NCBI GenBank assembly: GCA_030681365.1
Contig: JAUXWH010000248.1
Location: 1 to 42,286, forward strand
Direction: 5' to 3'
From: Bradyrhizobium sp.
GTDB taxonomy: Bacteria; Pseudomonadota; Alphaproteobacteria; Rhizobiales; Xanthobacteraceae
DNA length: 42,286 nt
The first letter of the stretch is position 1. Each line of letters starts with the position of its first letter. Shown here piece after piece: positions 32,460-40,253 of the stretch. Position numbers and translations under genes: made by a program. Under the pieces are notes generated by a model that searched no databases, had not been told where the DNA came from, and saw nothing but the letters and a program-made list of their open reading frames with translations.

Positions 32460-33677
32460 TTACTCTTTCGCCTCGATGATCGAGCCGAACGGCTGCCAAC
32501 GCTCGCCGTCGAACCGGACCATCTGCAGTTGCTTGTTGACGCGATAGTCGGTCGGGGTCGTCGTGACGGTGATCCCCGGCAACAGCAAATCGAGCTCCAC
32601 TTTCTTAAGATGAGCGGCCTGCTTCAGTACGTTCTCGCGGGTGAGGTCATCGCCGCATTGTTGCAGAACCCGCATCAGAAGCTGCGTGGTGATGTAGCCG
32701 TAGACGTTGAGGTTCGAATACCTGTCGCCTTCGGGATAATATTTCTGCATGAAGGCGAGGTAGCGCTGCATCCCCGCATCGTCCCTGAAGGAGGGATCCG
32801 ACGGATCCTTGACGTACCCGACGCTGATGATACCCTTGGATGCTTCAAGGCCCGCCGGCTTCAACACCGCGCCGACCGAGTTGGCGTTGATGTCCACGAT
32901 ATGCACCGGATGCCAGCCGAGCTCGGCGATCTTCTTGATGGCCTGAGCGGCCTGCTTGGGCGTCGAGGCACTGAAGAACAGATCCGCGCCGCTATCCCTG
33001 ATCTTGAGGATTTTCGAATCGATGGTCGGCTCGGACAGTTCGTAGGAAACTTCCGCCACCACCATCTTCGCGGCCCTGTCACCAAGACCGGCCTTGAGGC
33101 CCTCGAGATAATCCTTGCCCAAATCGTCGTTCTGATAGAGCACGCCAACCTTGGCGTTCGGATGCTCCTTCAGGATATATTGGCCGTAGATGCGGCCCTC
33201 GACGAAGTAGCTGGGATTGAAGCCGAACGTCCATGGAAAATTCCCGGGATCGGTAAACCTGGCGGCTCCGGTGGCGGCAAACAGCTGCGGCACTTTCCTG
33301 GCGTTGAGGTATTTCTGGACCGCGGCATTCGGCGCGGTACCGATGATCTGGAACGTGAGCAGCACCTCATCACCCTCTACCAGCTTGCGCACCTGCTCGA
33401 CGGTCTTCGGCGGGCTATAGGCATCGTCGTACTGGATCAAGTTGATCTTGCGCCCGTTCACGCCGCCGGAATCGTTGATCATCTTTATATAAGCGGCTTG
33501 CGCTTTGCCGACCGTGGCATAGGCCGAGGCCGGTCCGCTGAACGGCACCGTCTGGCCGACCTTGATTTCCGTGTCGGTGGCGCCGGAGTCATATTTCTTC
33601 TGTGCATAAGCACAGGAAATCGACAAGGCGACGGCAATCGCAGACGCTGCGATCAAGCTCGGAAAGTTAGCCCTCAT
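32460..33677 (-). CDS. Branched-chain-amino-acid-type ABC substrate-binding protein (LivK-like)
   Basis: 405-residue precursor with a signal peptide ending CAYAQ (residue about 25). The type I periplasmic fold is evident: TDTEIKVGQTVPFSGPASAYATVGK, IKMINDSGGVNGRKINLIQYDD, FAATGAARFTDPGNFPWTFGFNPS, NAKVGVLYQNDDLGKDYLEGLK, KIRDSGADLFFSASTPKQAAQAIKKI. In soil bacteria such proteins often bind aromatic acids and not only amino acids. The ATG at 33677 follows GAGGGGGAC. No permease gene is adjacent; the only Liv-type permease in the window is 41026-42286, which may or may not serve it. Site C lies 127 bases upstream. Confidence 0.9.
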   Translation of the reverse strand: MRANFPSLIAASAIAVALSISCAYAQKKYDSGATDTEIKVGQTVPFSGPASAYATVGKAQAAYIKMINDSGGVNGRKINLIQYDDAYSPPKTVEQVRKLVEGDEVLLTFQIIGTAPNAAVQKYLNARKVPQLFAATGAARFTDPGNFPWTFGFNPSYFVEGRIYGQYILKEHPNAKVGVLYQNDDLGKDYLEGLKAGLGDRAAKMVVAEVSYELSEPTIDSKILKIRDSGADLFFSASTPKQAAQAIKKIAELGWHPVHIVDINANSVGAVLKPAGLEASKGIISVGYVKDPSDPSFRDDAGMQRYLAFMQKYYPEGDRYSNLNVYGYITTQLLMRVLQQCGDDLTRENVLKQAAHLKKVELDLLLPGITVTTTPTDYRVNKQLQMVRFDGERWQPFGSIIEAKE

Positions 33678-34070
33678 TGCGCTGTCCCCCTCATGTTAAT
33701 TAATTGCCTGGCGTTACTTGGTCGCTGCAGCTTCAAGGGGCCGAAAGACGGCAGCCAGGTTTGCCGTGCCCACAGGAGATTCTGCGACGGTAGATACGTC
33801 GCCTCTATCGAACAATGTGTATTTTTCGACCAATTCATCATCTGCACTTATGAATGGAGACAGCCGCGATGGGTCCTGTCCGCGCGGTGTCGGTGAACCC
33901 GAGCGACGTGCCGATTCAGCACGTGCTGGCCGCTCTCCGTCCGTGAAGGTTCCGTTCGGCGGATGACGTTCGCGCCGCCGTGGAGAACACGGCGTGGTCC
34001 GCCGCGGGCGCTCGACGGGCTGCGATCAGGTTGTTAAGCCCGCCTCCCTGGGGAGCCTTTGAGTCGAGAC
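33678..34070. other. Intergenic region before the Liv-type binding protein and HerA-like gene
   Basis: 393 bases between divergent genes. Short frames here lack coding signs. It contains operator candidate C and an AT-rich patch (33813-33850) likely to hold the promoter of the binding-protein gene. The 130 bases before the HerA-like gene are GC-rich with no clear element. Confidence 0.55.
33804..33813. promoter_or_regulatory. IclR-type operator candidate C (TCTATCGAAC half)
   Basis: TCTATCGAAC followed by AA matches the right half and spacer of sites A and B (TCTATTGAAC) except for one base; the left half is not conserved. It lies 127 bases upstream of the Liv-type binding-protein ATG. Weakest of the three sites, supported mainly by its location in the same cluster. 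Confidence 0.4.
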
Positions 34071-35579
34071 ATGACCGTTGCGATCGAGATGGGACACGCG
34101 ACCGCGGGCGCCCCGGCCAACTTGGACCTTGAGGAATTGCTGGCGACCCGGCTGCTGGTGCAGGGCAATTCGGGCTCCGGCAAATCCCATCTGCTGCGCC
34201 GGCTGCTGGAACAGAGTGCCCCCTGGGTGCAGCAGACGGTCATCGATCCCGAAGGCGACTTCGTGGCACTTGCCGACCGGTTCGGCCACCTCCTGATCGA
34301 TGCCGAGGACCATACCGAGCGGGGCCTGCAGGTCGCCGGCGAGCGGGCGCGCATCCATCGCGTCTCCACGGTGCTCAATCTCGAGGGGCTCGACGCCGAG
34401 AACCAGATGCGGCGCGCCGCCGCCTTCCTCGGTGGGCTTTTCGAAGTCGCCCGCGACCACTGGTACCCGATGCTGGTGGTGGTGGACGAGGCGCAGCTGT
34501 TCGCGCCCGCGGTCGCCGGCGAGGTGTCGGACGAGGCGCGCAAACTCTCGCTCGGCGCCATGACCAACCTGATGTGCCGTGGCCGCAAACGCGGGCTTGC
34601 GGGGGTGATCGCCACCCAGCGACTGGCGAAGCTCGCCAAGAACGTCGCGGCCGAGGCGTCCAATTTCCTGATGGGCCGAACCTTCCTGGATATCGACATG
34701 GCGCGCGCCGCCGACCTTCTGGGCATGGAGCGGCGACAGGCGGAGGCGTTCCGGGATCTGCAGCGCGGGCAGTTCATGGCGCTGGGACCGGCGCTGTCCC
34801 GCCGTCCGCTGCAGCTGCGCATCGGTCCGACGGAAACCACGCCGCGCAACGCGACCCCGCGCCTGATGCCGATGCCGGAAGCGACACTGGACGCGCACGC
34901 CATGATCCTGGCGGCGCCGCCGCCGGAAACCAATCGGCCGCAGCGCCGGTCGTCGCCGGACCTGCTCGGCCAGCTCATGGCGGCGAAGTCGGCGGCGCCG
35001 GAGATCCGTCCCGAAGCGGTGGAGCAGCCGCTCGGCGCCGAACACCTGGCGGAGCGGCGCGAGCGCGTAGACCGTATTCTGCGCGCCGTCATGGCGGAAC
35101 CCGACGCCGGGTTCCGCGCCATCGGCGTGCTCTATCAGGAATTCGTGGTCCGCTGCCGGATCGAGGGCCTCGGTCTGGCCGTGCCGGACTTGGCCGACTT
35201 CCGTCGCATGCTGACGCGCGCGCGCGCCGGGCTCGGATCCAATATGGCAGAGGATGACGGGTGGCAGGATGTCTCGGTCCGCGCCTCGCTGCTGCCGGAG
35301 GATATGCAGGGCGTCTTCATGATGATTGCCCGCGCCGCGAAGGAAGGCTGGCCGTGCCCGGGCGATGCCGCGATTGCGCGCGCCTATGGCTCGCATTCGT
35401 TGCGCCGTGCGCGGCGCCTTTTGACCTACATCGAGGAGCAGGGCCTGATCGTTTGCCAGCTCGACGGCGCCGGCCGGCGGATCGTGACGCTGGTCGAACT
35501 GGCTTGGGCGACGGCGCCGGGCGACCCCAATGCCGAGGAGCTTCCGGCGGAGCAAGGCTGCAGCATTTCCGCGCCATGA
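34071..35579 (+). CDS. HerA/FtsK-like ATP-binding protein, orphan
   Basis: 502 residues. The P-loop is QGNSGSGKSHLLRRLLEQSAP (Walker A at about residues 30-38), followed by VIDPEGDFVALADRFGHLLI, a trademark of HerA-type (DUF87) ATPases, Walker B MLVVVDEAQLF and the sensor stretch GVIATQRLAKLAKNVAAEASNFLMGR with the Gln-Arg pair. The C-terminal third (from about residue 300) has a proline-rich linker and a winged-helix-like end (GDAAIARAYGSHSLRRARRLLTYIEEQGL). HerA proteins move DNA, usually beside the nuclease NurA; no nuclease is adjacent here. The ATG at 34071 is used; a TTG at 34059 sits too close to GGGGAG. Function in the cell is unknown. Confidence 0.75.
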   Translation: MTVAIEMGHATAGAPANLDLEELLATRLLVQGNSGSGKSHLLRRLLEQSAPWVQQTVIDPEGDFVALADRFGHLLIDAEDHTERGLQVAGERARIHRVSTVLNLEGLDAENQMRRAAAFLGGLFEVARDHWYPMLVVVDEAQLFAPAVAGEVSDEARKLSLGAMTNLMCRGRKRGLAGVIATQRLAKLAKNVAAEASNFLMGRTFLDIDMARAADLLGMERRQAEAFRDLQRGQFMALGPALSRRPLQLRIGPTETTPRNATPRLMPMPEATLDAHAMILAAPPPETNRPQRRSSPDLLGQLMAAKSAAPEIRPEAVEQPLGAEHLAERRERVDRILRAVMAEPDAGFRAIGVLYQEFVVRCRIEGLGLAVPDLADFRRMLTRARAGLGSNMAEDDGWQDVSVRASLLPEDMQGVFMMIARAAKEGWPCPGDAAIARAYGSHSLRRARRLLTYIEEQGLIVCQLDGAGRRIVTLVELAWATAPGDPNAEELPAEQGCSISAP

Positions 35580-35746
35580 CGCGACGGCCGAGCGCGACAC
35601 CGGAAAATCCGCGCATCAAGCCTTGATAGGCACAAGACGCAAGCGACGCCTGTTCGCCTTGCGCCAATGATCCGCCCTCGTCGCTGACGAGACACTCGCC
35701 TCGCGAGAATCAACCGCACATAAATTTGTGTCGTGATCAACTGCGT

Positions 35747-35793
35747 TTTATGACAGAATCGTCACAACCAGATTTGTGACAGTTTTATAACAG
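35747..35793. repeat. Three direct repeats TTTRTRACAG in the promoter region of a membrane-protein gene
   Basis: TTTATGACAG (35747), TTTGTGACAG (35773) and TTTATAACAG (35784) lie at steps of 26 and 11 bases in an AT-rich stretch about 40-85 bases before the ATG at 35830. GTCACAA-N6-TTGTGAC overlaps the middle copy. The array looks like stacked binding sites of a transcription factor, not identified. Confidence 0.45.
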
Positions 35794-35829
35794 TCATATT
35801 TCAATTCAAAATTAGACGCGGAGCGGTTG

Positions 35830-36771
35830 ATGAGTTTGGAATGGCGCGCGGCGCGGTCGAGTACCCTGGTCTGGTCGAATCCCGTGGCGTGGTGGTGGGG
35901 CCTGTTGAGCCTGGTCAGCGGCGTCAACATCGCGGTCTGGTTCCTGCTGTATCGCCAGCTTCACCAGCAACCGACCGGCCCGCTCGGCAGCACGTCCGGC
36001 ATCCAGCTGATGCTGCTGCTCTGCGCGGCCTATGTGTTCGGCTGCGCCTTCAGGTCGTTCCTGCCGCGCGCGGATGTGCAGCGGATCTGCCTGTTCGATA
36101 CCTGGCTGTCGAGCGTCATGGTCGGCCGGTCGGTCGCCACCGTGGCCGAGATCGCCTTCGCGGCGCAGTGGTCCATCATCCTGCATCAGCTCGGCACCAT
36201 GACCGGCGCGGACACCACCGTGAACGCCGCTTGGGCGATCGTGCCGCTGATCGTCGTCGCGGAATGCTTTTCGTGGCATGCGGTGCTGACCAGGAACTAT
36301 CTGGGCAACGCCATCGAGAATTCGATATGGGCGCTCGCCTTCTTCATCGTCGGCATTGGCCTTTGCCGGTTGCTGCCCGAGTTCGATGGCGCGGTCCCCG
36401 TCGTCCTCGCCGTCACGATTATCGGCATTGCCGGCTATCTGGCGTTTCTCATGACCGTCGACGTGCCGATGTATCTGAACCGGTGGCGGGCCGAGGGCGA
36501 CGGCAGCACGCTTATGACGCATCTCGAGGGCCTGCGTGACGTCAGCACGCGCTGGATCGTGACCCACGACCTGACCGAATGGAAGGAAGAGATTGCCTGG
36601 ATGTCGCTCTATTTCAGCCTCGCGGTTTGGTCCAGCCTCGCGCTGTGCGTCTTCTACTCGCTCGAAGATCAGCTGCCGCGCTATCGCAGCGAACCGACGG
36701 TCGCAACCTCGGGCGCGCCGGCGGCAGCCGGCAAACAGAAGCCGGTGATGGCGCGCCACGGCATCCGATAA
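35830..36771 (+). CDS. Polytopic membrane protein of unknown function
   Basis: 313 residues with seven or eight predicted membrane helices, for example WWWGLLSLVSGVNIAVWFLL, SGIQLMLLLCAAYVFGC, AAWAIVPLIVVAECFSWHAV, SIWALAFFIVGIGLCRLLP, VPVVLAVTIIGIAGYLAFLM and MSLYFSLAVWSSLALCVFY. There is a charged loop (RWRAEGDGSTLMTHLEGLRDVSTRW) before the last helix and a flexible tail. His, Trp and Glu residues lie within helices (AECFSWHAVL), but I recognise no family motif. The ATG at 35830 has GGAG six bases upstream. The upstream AT-rich region carries repeated sites, so it is probably regulated. Confidence 0.72.
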   Translation: MSLEWRAARSSTLVWSNPVAWWWGLLSLVSGVNIAVWFLLYRQLHQQPTGPLGSTSGIQLMLLLCAAYVFGCAFRSFLPRADVQRICLFDTWLSSVMVGRSVATVAEIAFAAQWSIILHQLGTMTGADTTVNAAWAIVPLIVVAECFSWHAVLTRNYLGNAIENSIWALAFFIVGIGLCRLLPEFDGAVPVVLAVTIIGIAGYLAFLMTVDVPMYLNRWRAEGDGSTLMTHLEGLRDVSTRWIVTHDLTEWKEEIAWMSLYFSLAVWSSLALCVFYSLEDQLPRYRSEPTVATSGAPAAAGKQKPVMARHGIR

Positions 36772-36899
36772 TCAGGAGAGCCAGCTTACCTTGCCTGTCG
36801 TATGTCGTGCATCGCGGCGACGATTTTCAGTTGCTTGGCGTCGACCAGCTGCTTGATGATCGGGCTGCGCCTGGTCAGGCTCTCCGCCGGTTCGGTAGC
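36772..36899 (-). pseudogene. C-terminal remnant of a beta-carbonic anhydrase gene
   Basis: The minus strand reads ESLTRRSPIIKQLVDAKQLK followed by IVAAMHDI, which fits the C-terminal helix and last strand of bacterial beta-carbonic anhydrases. After HDI the frame ends in RQAR and a stop, while the next frame gives TTGKVSWLS and a stop, the expected family ending; a one-base change explains this. No zinc-binding part exists upstream, where another gene follows at once on the plus strand. A decayed fragment, not a gene. Confidence 0.6.
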
Positions 36900-36946
36900 C
36901 GCCACAATACCGCGCTAATCCCGCTGACGTGCGTTAGGGACAGCGG

Positions 36947-37942
36947 ATGAAGAACTCGCTCCATATCGTCGGCGGCGTCATCGGCACGGCGGCTGCCATC
37001 GGAAGCGCGCTCATTTTCCTCTCCTATAGCCATGAGATCACTCGCGCCCGGACCGCCTCGAGCGCTGGCGGTCGCATGGTCGGCACTGCGGCCGGTCCGA
37101 TCGAAGTTGCTGAAGCAGGGATCGGTATGCCCCTCCTCTCCATCCACGGCTCCGGCGGCGGCTATGACCAGGGTCTTTCAAATGCCGCTGAACTCGTTGG
37201 CGGCGGTTTTCGCGTCATCGCGCCGTCCCGGTTCGGCTATCTTGGCACGCCTGTCCCGACGAATACGTCGCCCTCCGCCCAGGCCGACGCGCACGCGGCG
37301 CTCCTGACCGGGCTCGAGGTCGACAAGGCCGTCGTCGTTGGAATTTCGGCCGGCGCGCGGTCGGCGATCGAGCTGGCGCTGCGCCACCCGGAGAGGGTTG
37401 CCGCACTTATATTGATAGTCCCGGCAACATATTCACCGGCAGCCCCGGTCGCTATCGAGGGAAGCAGGGCAAGCCAGCTTGCATTGTGGCTGGTCAATGC
37501 CGGGGCGGACTTTGCCTGGTGGGCAATGGAGAAGATCGCTCCTTCGGTGTTGATCCGCTTCGTCGGCGTACCGCCAGAGATCGTTGCTGCTGCGCCTACC
37601 GAGGACCGAAATCGCGTGATGCAGATCGTCCGAAGCGTCCAACCGCTCTCGCGCCGATATCCGGGAATCAACATCGACAGCAACCCTACGCTCCCGCGCC
37701 TGCCGCTGCAGAACATCAACGCGCCGACCCTGATCATCTCGGCGCAGGACGATCTGTTCAATACATTGCCGGCGGCCGAGTTCGCGGCTGCCACCATCCC
37801 TGACGCCAGGCTGGTCGTCTACGACAGGGGCGGTCACCTCCTGGTCGGGCACGATCGGGAGGTCCGCGCCCTCATCGGAGACTTCCTGACACAGGCAAAC
37901 CTGAAGTCGACGCGGCGGTCCAACTTTGGGGGTGAGAAGTAA
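36947..37942 (+). CDS. Alpha/beta hydrolase with N-terminal membrane anchor
   Basis: 331 residues. One hydrophobic segment (residues about 7-27) anchors or exports it. The alpha/beta hydrolase core follows: oxyanion region LLSIHGSGGGYDQGL, nucleophile elbow VVGISAGARSAIELALRHPERV (Ser in GISAG), acid in IISAQDDLFNTLP, and base His in VYDRGGHLLVGHD. It probably hydrolyses an ester or a small amide; the substrate is unknown. The first twelve codons and some upstream bases are nearly the same as those of the next gene (MKNSLHIVGGV versus MKNSLHIIGGV), so the 5' part looks duplicated. The ATG at 36947 follows TTAGGGACAGCGG. Confidence 0.85.
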   Translation: MKNSLHIVGGVIGTAAAIGSALIFLSYSHEITRARTASSAGGRMVGTAAGPIEVAEAGIGMPLLSIHGSGGGYDQGLSNAAELVGGGFRVIAPSRFGYLGTPVPTNTSPSAQADAHAALLTGLEVDKAVVVGISAGARSAIELALRHPERVAALILIVPATYSPAAPVAIEGSRASQLALWLVNAGADFAWWAMEKIAPSVLIRFVGVPPEIVAAAPTEDRNRVMQIVRSVQPLSRRYPGINIDSNPTLPRLPLQNINAPTLIISAQDDLFNTLPAAEFAAATIPDARLVVYDRGGHLLVGHDREVRALIGDFLTQANLKSTRRSNFGGEK

Positions 37943-37966
37943 GCGGCCTTGCGCTAAAGGCAACGG

Positions 37967-38656
37967 ATGAAGAACTCACTCCATATCATCGGCGGCGTCA
38001 TGGGCGCGGTCGCGGGCTTTCTCGCCACGCTGCTGATATTCGACCTCGCGGGATTCGGAAATCCGGCCGATCCGATTCAGTCGGGCATGCTGATGCTGCT
38101 GGTGTTCGCGCCGGCCGGTGCGATCGCGGGCCTGGTGGTCGGTACCGCGCTCGGCATGCGATGGCGCGGCCGCCAGGATGCCGGCGGGCTTGCCCGCAAC
38201 AGCCTCAAGGCGTTCGGCGTCGTCCTGGCGCTCTGCGCCGCGGCGGGCGGCGCGTATTTCTGGTACGCGGTTTCGACCGCCACGCCCTGGCTCAACCCGA
38301 ATGCCGCCACCCCGATTCTGCAGTTCGAGGTTCGCCTTCCCGCGGGCGCGGCGTTGCCTTCTGTCGCGCAAGACGTCGCGATCGAACTGCAGACGGATCA
38401 TAACCGGATGCCGGGCGAAGCGAAATTTAACCAATTCCGCCGCGACGGCGATCGAAGCGTGATCGTTGGCGACGTCGAACTCGCCTTTCGCACCGCCCAT
38501 CGCCAGTTGGAGCTCAAGATCAAGGGCCAGCCCGATCGGGTGTTTCGCATCGGGCTATCGGACAAGGCGCCGCATGCGACCGAACTCGGACCGTGGCAGC
38601 CGCACGCCGACGGCAGCGAAATCCGCTATCGGGCCAAATGGCCCGGACGCGATTGA
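37967..38656 (+). CDS. Membrane protein of unknown function sharing its N-terminus with the upstream hydrolase
   Basis: 229 residues. Three hydrophobic segments (about 7-27, 38-62 and 82-103) are followed by a soluble C-terminal domain (LQFEVRLPAGAALPSVAQDV, AIELQTDHNRMPGEAKF, LAFRTAHRQLELKIKGQPDRVFRIGL) with a beta-rich look. I recognise no family, although the C-terminal pattern recurs in uncharacterised rhizobial proteins. It begins 24 bases after the hydrolase stop, probably in the same operon. The ATG at 37967 is in the same local context as the hydrolase ATG. Confidence 0.7.
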   Translation: MKNSLHIIGGVMGAVAGFLATLLIFDLAGFGNPADPIQSGMLMLLVFAPAGAIAGLVVGTALGMRWRGRQDAGGLARNSLKAFGVVLALCAAAGGAYFWYAVSTATPWLNPNAATPILQFEVRLPAGAALPSVAQDVAIELQTDHNRMPGEAKFNQFRRDGDRSVIVGDVELAFRTAHRQLELKIKGQPDRVFRIGLSDKAPHATELGPWQPHADGSEIRYRAKWPGRD

Positions 38657-38813
38657 AGCGTCGGGTGCGATCGGCACAACTCGCCAAACGGCGTCAACGG
38701 AATTTGAGAAAATTATGGCGGACTCCTGATCCAACGAAGAACTGATGTCTCAGAAACGCAGTAATCGCGGGTGAGAAGGATCACGGCGCGGATGTGTAGT
38801 GAGGACGAACCAA

Positions 38814-38951
38814 ATGTCTGACGTGATACCCTTCCCCAAACCATCGAAGCCGATCGAAGACGACACGGCCGAGCTGTTGAGGCTGCTGGAGCGCATTCAG
38901 GATGCCACGGCGAGATCGAGCAACAGGAACGGCACGAATCGGAAAGCGTAG
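38814..38951 (+). CDS. Small hypothetical protein (45 aa), 3' end formed by a dispersed repeat
   Basis: The ATG at 38814 follows GAGGA by eight bases and opens a 45-residue frame: a start VIPFPKPSKPIEDD, then the amphipathic helix ELLRLLERIQDATARS and a polar tail NRNGTNRKA. The stop TAG at 38949 belongs to the first bases of the palindromic repeat beginning at 38947, so the present C-terminus was set by that element. Good start signal and charged helical content argue for a real small gene; function unknown. Confidence 0.5.
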   Translation: MSDVIPFPKPSKPIEDDTAELLRLLERIQDATARSSNRNGTNRKA

Positions 38952-39050
38952 GGTGGGCAAAGGCGCGCTCTTCGCGCGCCGTGCCCACCATGGGTTTACG
39001 CGGAAGATAGATGGTGGGCACGGCGCAAGAGCGCCTTTGCCCACCCTACG
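38947..39050. repeat. Dispersed palindromic element (CGTAGGGTGGGCAAAG type)
   Basis: CGTAGGGTGGGCAAAGGCGC at the left and GCGCCTTTGCCCACCCTACG at the right are exact inverses over 20 bases, with a further inner pair (GCCGTGCCCACCAT and ATGGTGGGCACGGC), forming a long hairpin of 104 bases. It lies between the 45-residue gene and the stop of the MarR gene. Such elements are abundant in Bradyrhizobium-type genomes. Confidence 0.9.
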
Positions 39051-39062
39051 AATACAAACCAG

Positions 39063-39518
39063 TCAGCGCAGCTTGCTCAATAGCGCCAGCAGCGTTTCGC
39101 GCTCCTTCGCATCCAGCGGCGCCAGGGTTTCGCGCGTGATCGCCAGCGCGTTCGGCGCGGCCTTCTCCGCCATCTGCTGGCCGGCGCGGGTGAGACTGAC
39201 CAAAAGGCGGCGGCCGTCCTCGGGATCGGGGCTGGTTTCGGTGAGGCCGCGCGCGGTGAGACGGTCGATCACGCCCTTGATGGTGGCGACGTCCATCGCC
39301 GTCAGCCGTCCCAACTGGTTCTGCGAGCACGGCCCGGTCTCGGTGAGCTTTGCCAGCGCCGCCCACTGCGTCGGCGTGAGATTGATGCCGATTTCCCTGG
39401 CAAAAATCGTGGCGTGGCGCTGCCAGACCTGGCGCAGAATAAAACCGACCTGCTCCTCCAGCACATAAGGCGGCCGCGACGGCTTCGGGCTGCGTTTCGG
39501 CGAAACACTCCTGGTCAT
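39063..39518 (-). CDS. MarR-family transcriptional regulator
   Basis: 151 residues. A winged helix-turn-helix is visible: NLTPTQWAALAKLTETGPCSQNQLGRLTAMDVATIKGVIDRLTARGLTET, then the wing DPEDGRRLLVSLT and a dimerisation helix at each end (VGFILRQVWQRHATIFAREI, LALLSKLR). MarR proteins often sense aromatic acids and repress nearby genes. The ATG at 39518 is 18 bases after the LivF-like stop, on the same strand, so it closes the Liv-type transporter operon and may control it. Confidence 0.9.
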   Translation of the reverse strand: MTRSVSPKRSPKPSRPPYVLEEQVGFILRQVWQRHATIFAREIGINLTPTQWAALAKLTETGPCSQNQLGRLTAMDVATIKGVIDRLTARGLTETSPDPEDGRRLLVSLTRAGQQMAEKAAPNALAITRETLAPLDAKERETLLALLSKLR

Positions 39519-39536
39519 GCGCGTTTCCGCCCCTTT

Positions 39537-40253
39537 TCACAGCGCCAGATGCGTGTCTCTGATATCGGGACGCGCGTCGAGTTCGGCCATGGTGCCGGAA
39601 TAGCAGATGCGGCCGCGTTCGATGATGTAGGCGCGGTCCGAGATCAACCGGGCAAAATGCAGGTTCTGCTCGGAAAGGACGATGCTGACGCCGGCCTGCT
39701 TCATGGTCAGGATCGCCGCCACCATCTGCTCGACGATCTTCGGCGACAATCCTTCGGAGGGCTCGTCGAGCAGGACCAGCGAGGGATTGCCCATCAGCGT
39801 ACGCGCGATGGTCAGCATCTGCTGCTCGCCGCCGCTCATGCGGCCGCCGGGGCGGTTGCGCATCTCGGCGAGATTTGGGAACAGCGCGAACAGTTTTTCC
39901 CGGGTCCAGTGCGGCGCGTTCGGCCGCACCGGCTGGCGGCCGACCTCGAGATTTTCGTCGACCGTGAGATCGGTGAAGATGCGCCGCTCCTCCGGCACAT
40001 AGCCGAGGCCGCGGGCGACGATCGCATGGGTCGGCTGGTCCGAGACGTCGTGGCCTTCGAACACGATCTTGCCGGTGCGGCTCTCGACCAGCCCGATGAT
40101 CGAGCGAAAGGTGGTGGACTTGCCGGCGCCGTTGCGCCCGAGCAGCGCGACCACCTCACCCTCGCCGACCTCGAGCGCGACGTCGAATAGGATGTGGGCG
40201 GGACCATAATGGCTGTTGAGATCCTGAACGCTGAGCTTCTTGAAGGCGCCCCC
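39537..40253 (-). CDS. livF: LivF-like ABC ATPase domain without its own start codon
   Basis: About 239 codons from LSVQDLNSHYGPAHILFDV to the end IRDTHLAL. Walker A LLGRNGAGKSTTFR, signature RMSGGEQQMLTIARTLMG, Walker B LVLLDEPSEGLSP and switch VLSEQNLHFAR are complete. The frame is open far upstream inside the LivG gene, but no ATG, GTG or TTG occurs near the expected N-terminus (FKKLSVQDLN). It connects with the LivG frame at the run of five G (five C on the plus strand, 40249-40253); one extra G would fuse the two. So this is a frameshifted fusion, a programmed slip or an assembly error. Function: energises the fused permease upstream. Confidence 0.75.
   Translation of the reverse strand, partial: GGAFKKLSVQDLNSHYGPAHILFDVALEVGEGEVVALLGRNGAGKSTTFRSIIGLVESRTGKIVFEGHDVSDQPTHAIVARGLGYVPEERRIFTDLTVDENLEVGRQPVRPNAPHWTREKLFALFPNLAEMRNRPGGRMSGGEQQMLTIARTLMGNPSLVLLDEPSEGLSPKIVEQMVAAILTMKQAGVSIVLSEQNLHFARLISDRAYIIERGRICYSGTMAELDARPDIRDTHLAL

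Noticed and set aside
34026..35600. A 524-codon open frame antisense to the HerA-like gene
   Set aside because: Shadow of third-position GC bias; no motifs or ribosome site.
35761..35780. GTCACAA-N6-TTGTGAC as a CRP/FNR-type site
   Set aside because: Half-sites are in the reverse order compared with TGTGA-N6-TCACA; kept only as part of the local repeat array.
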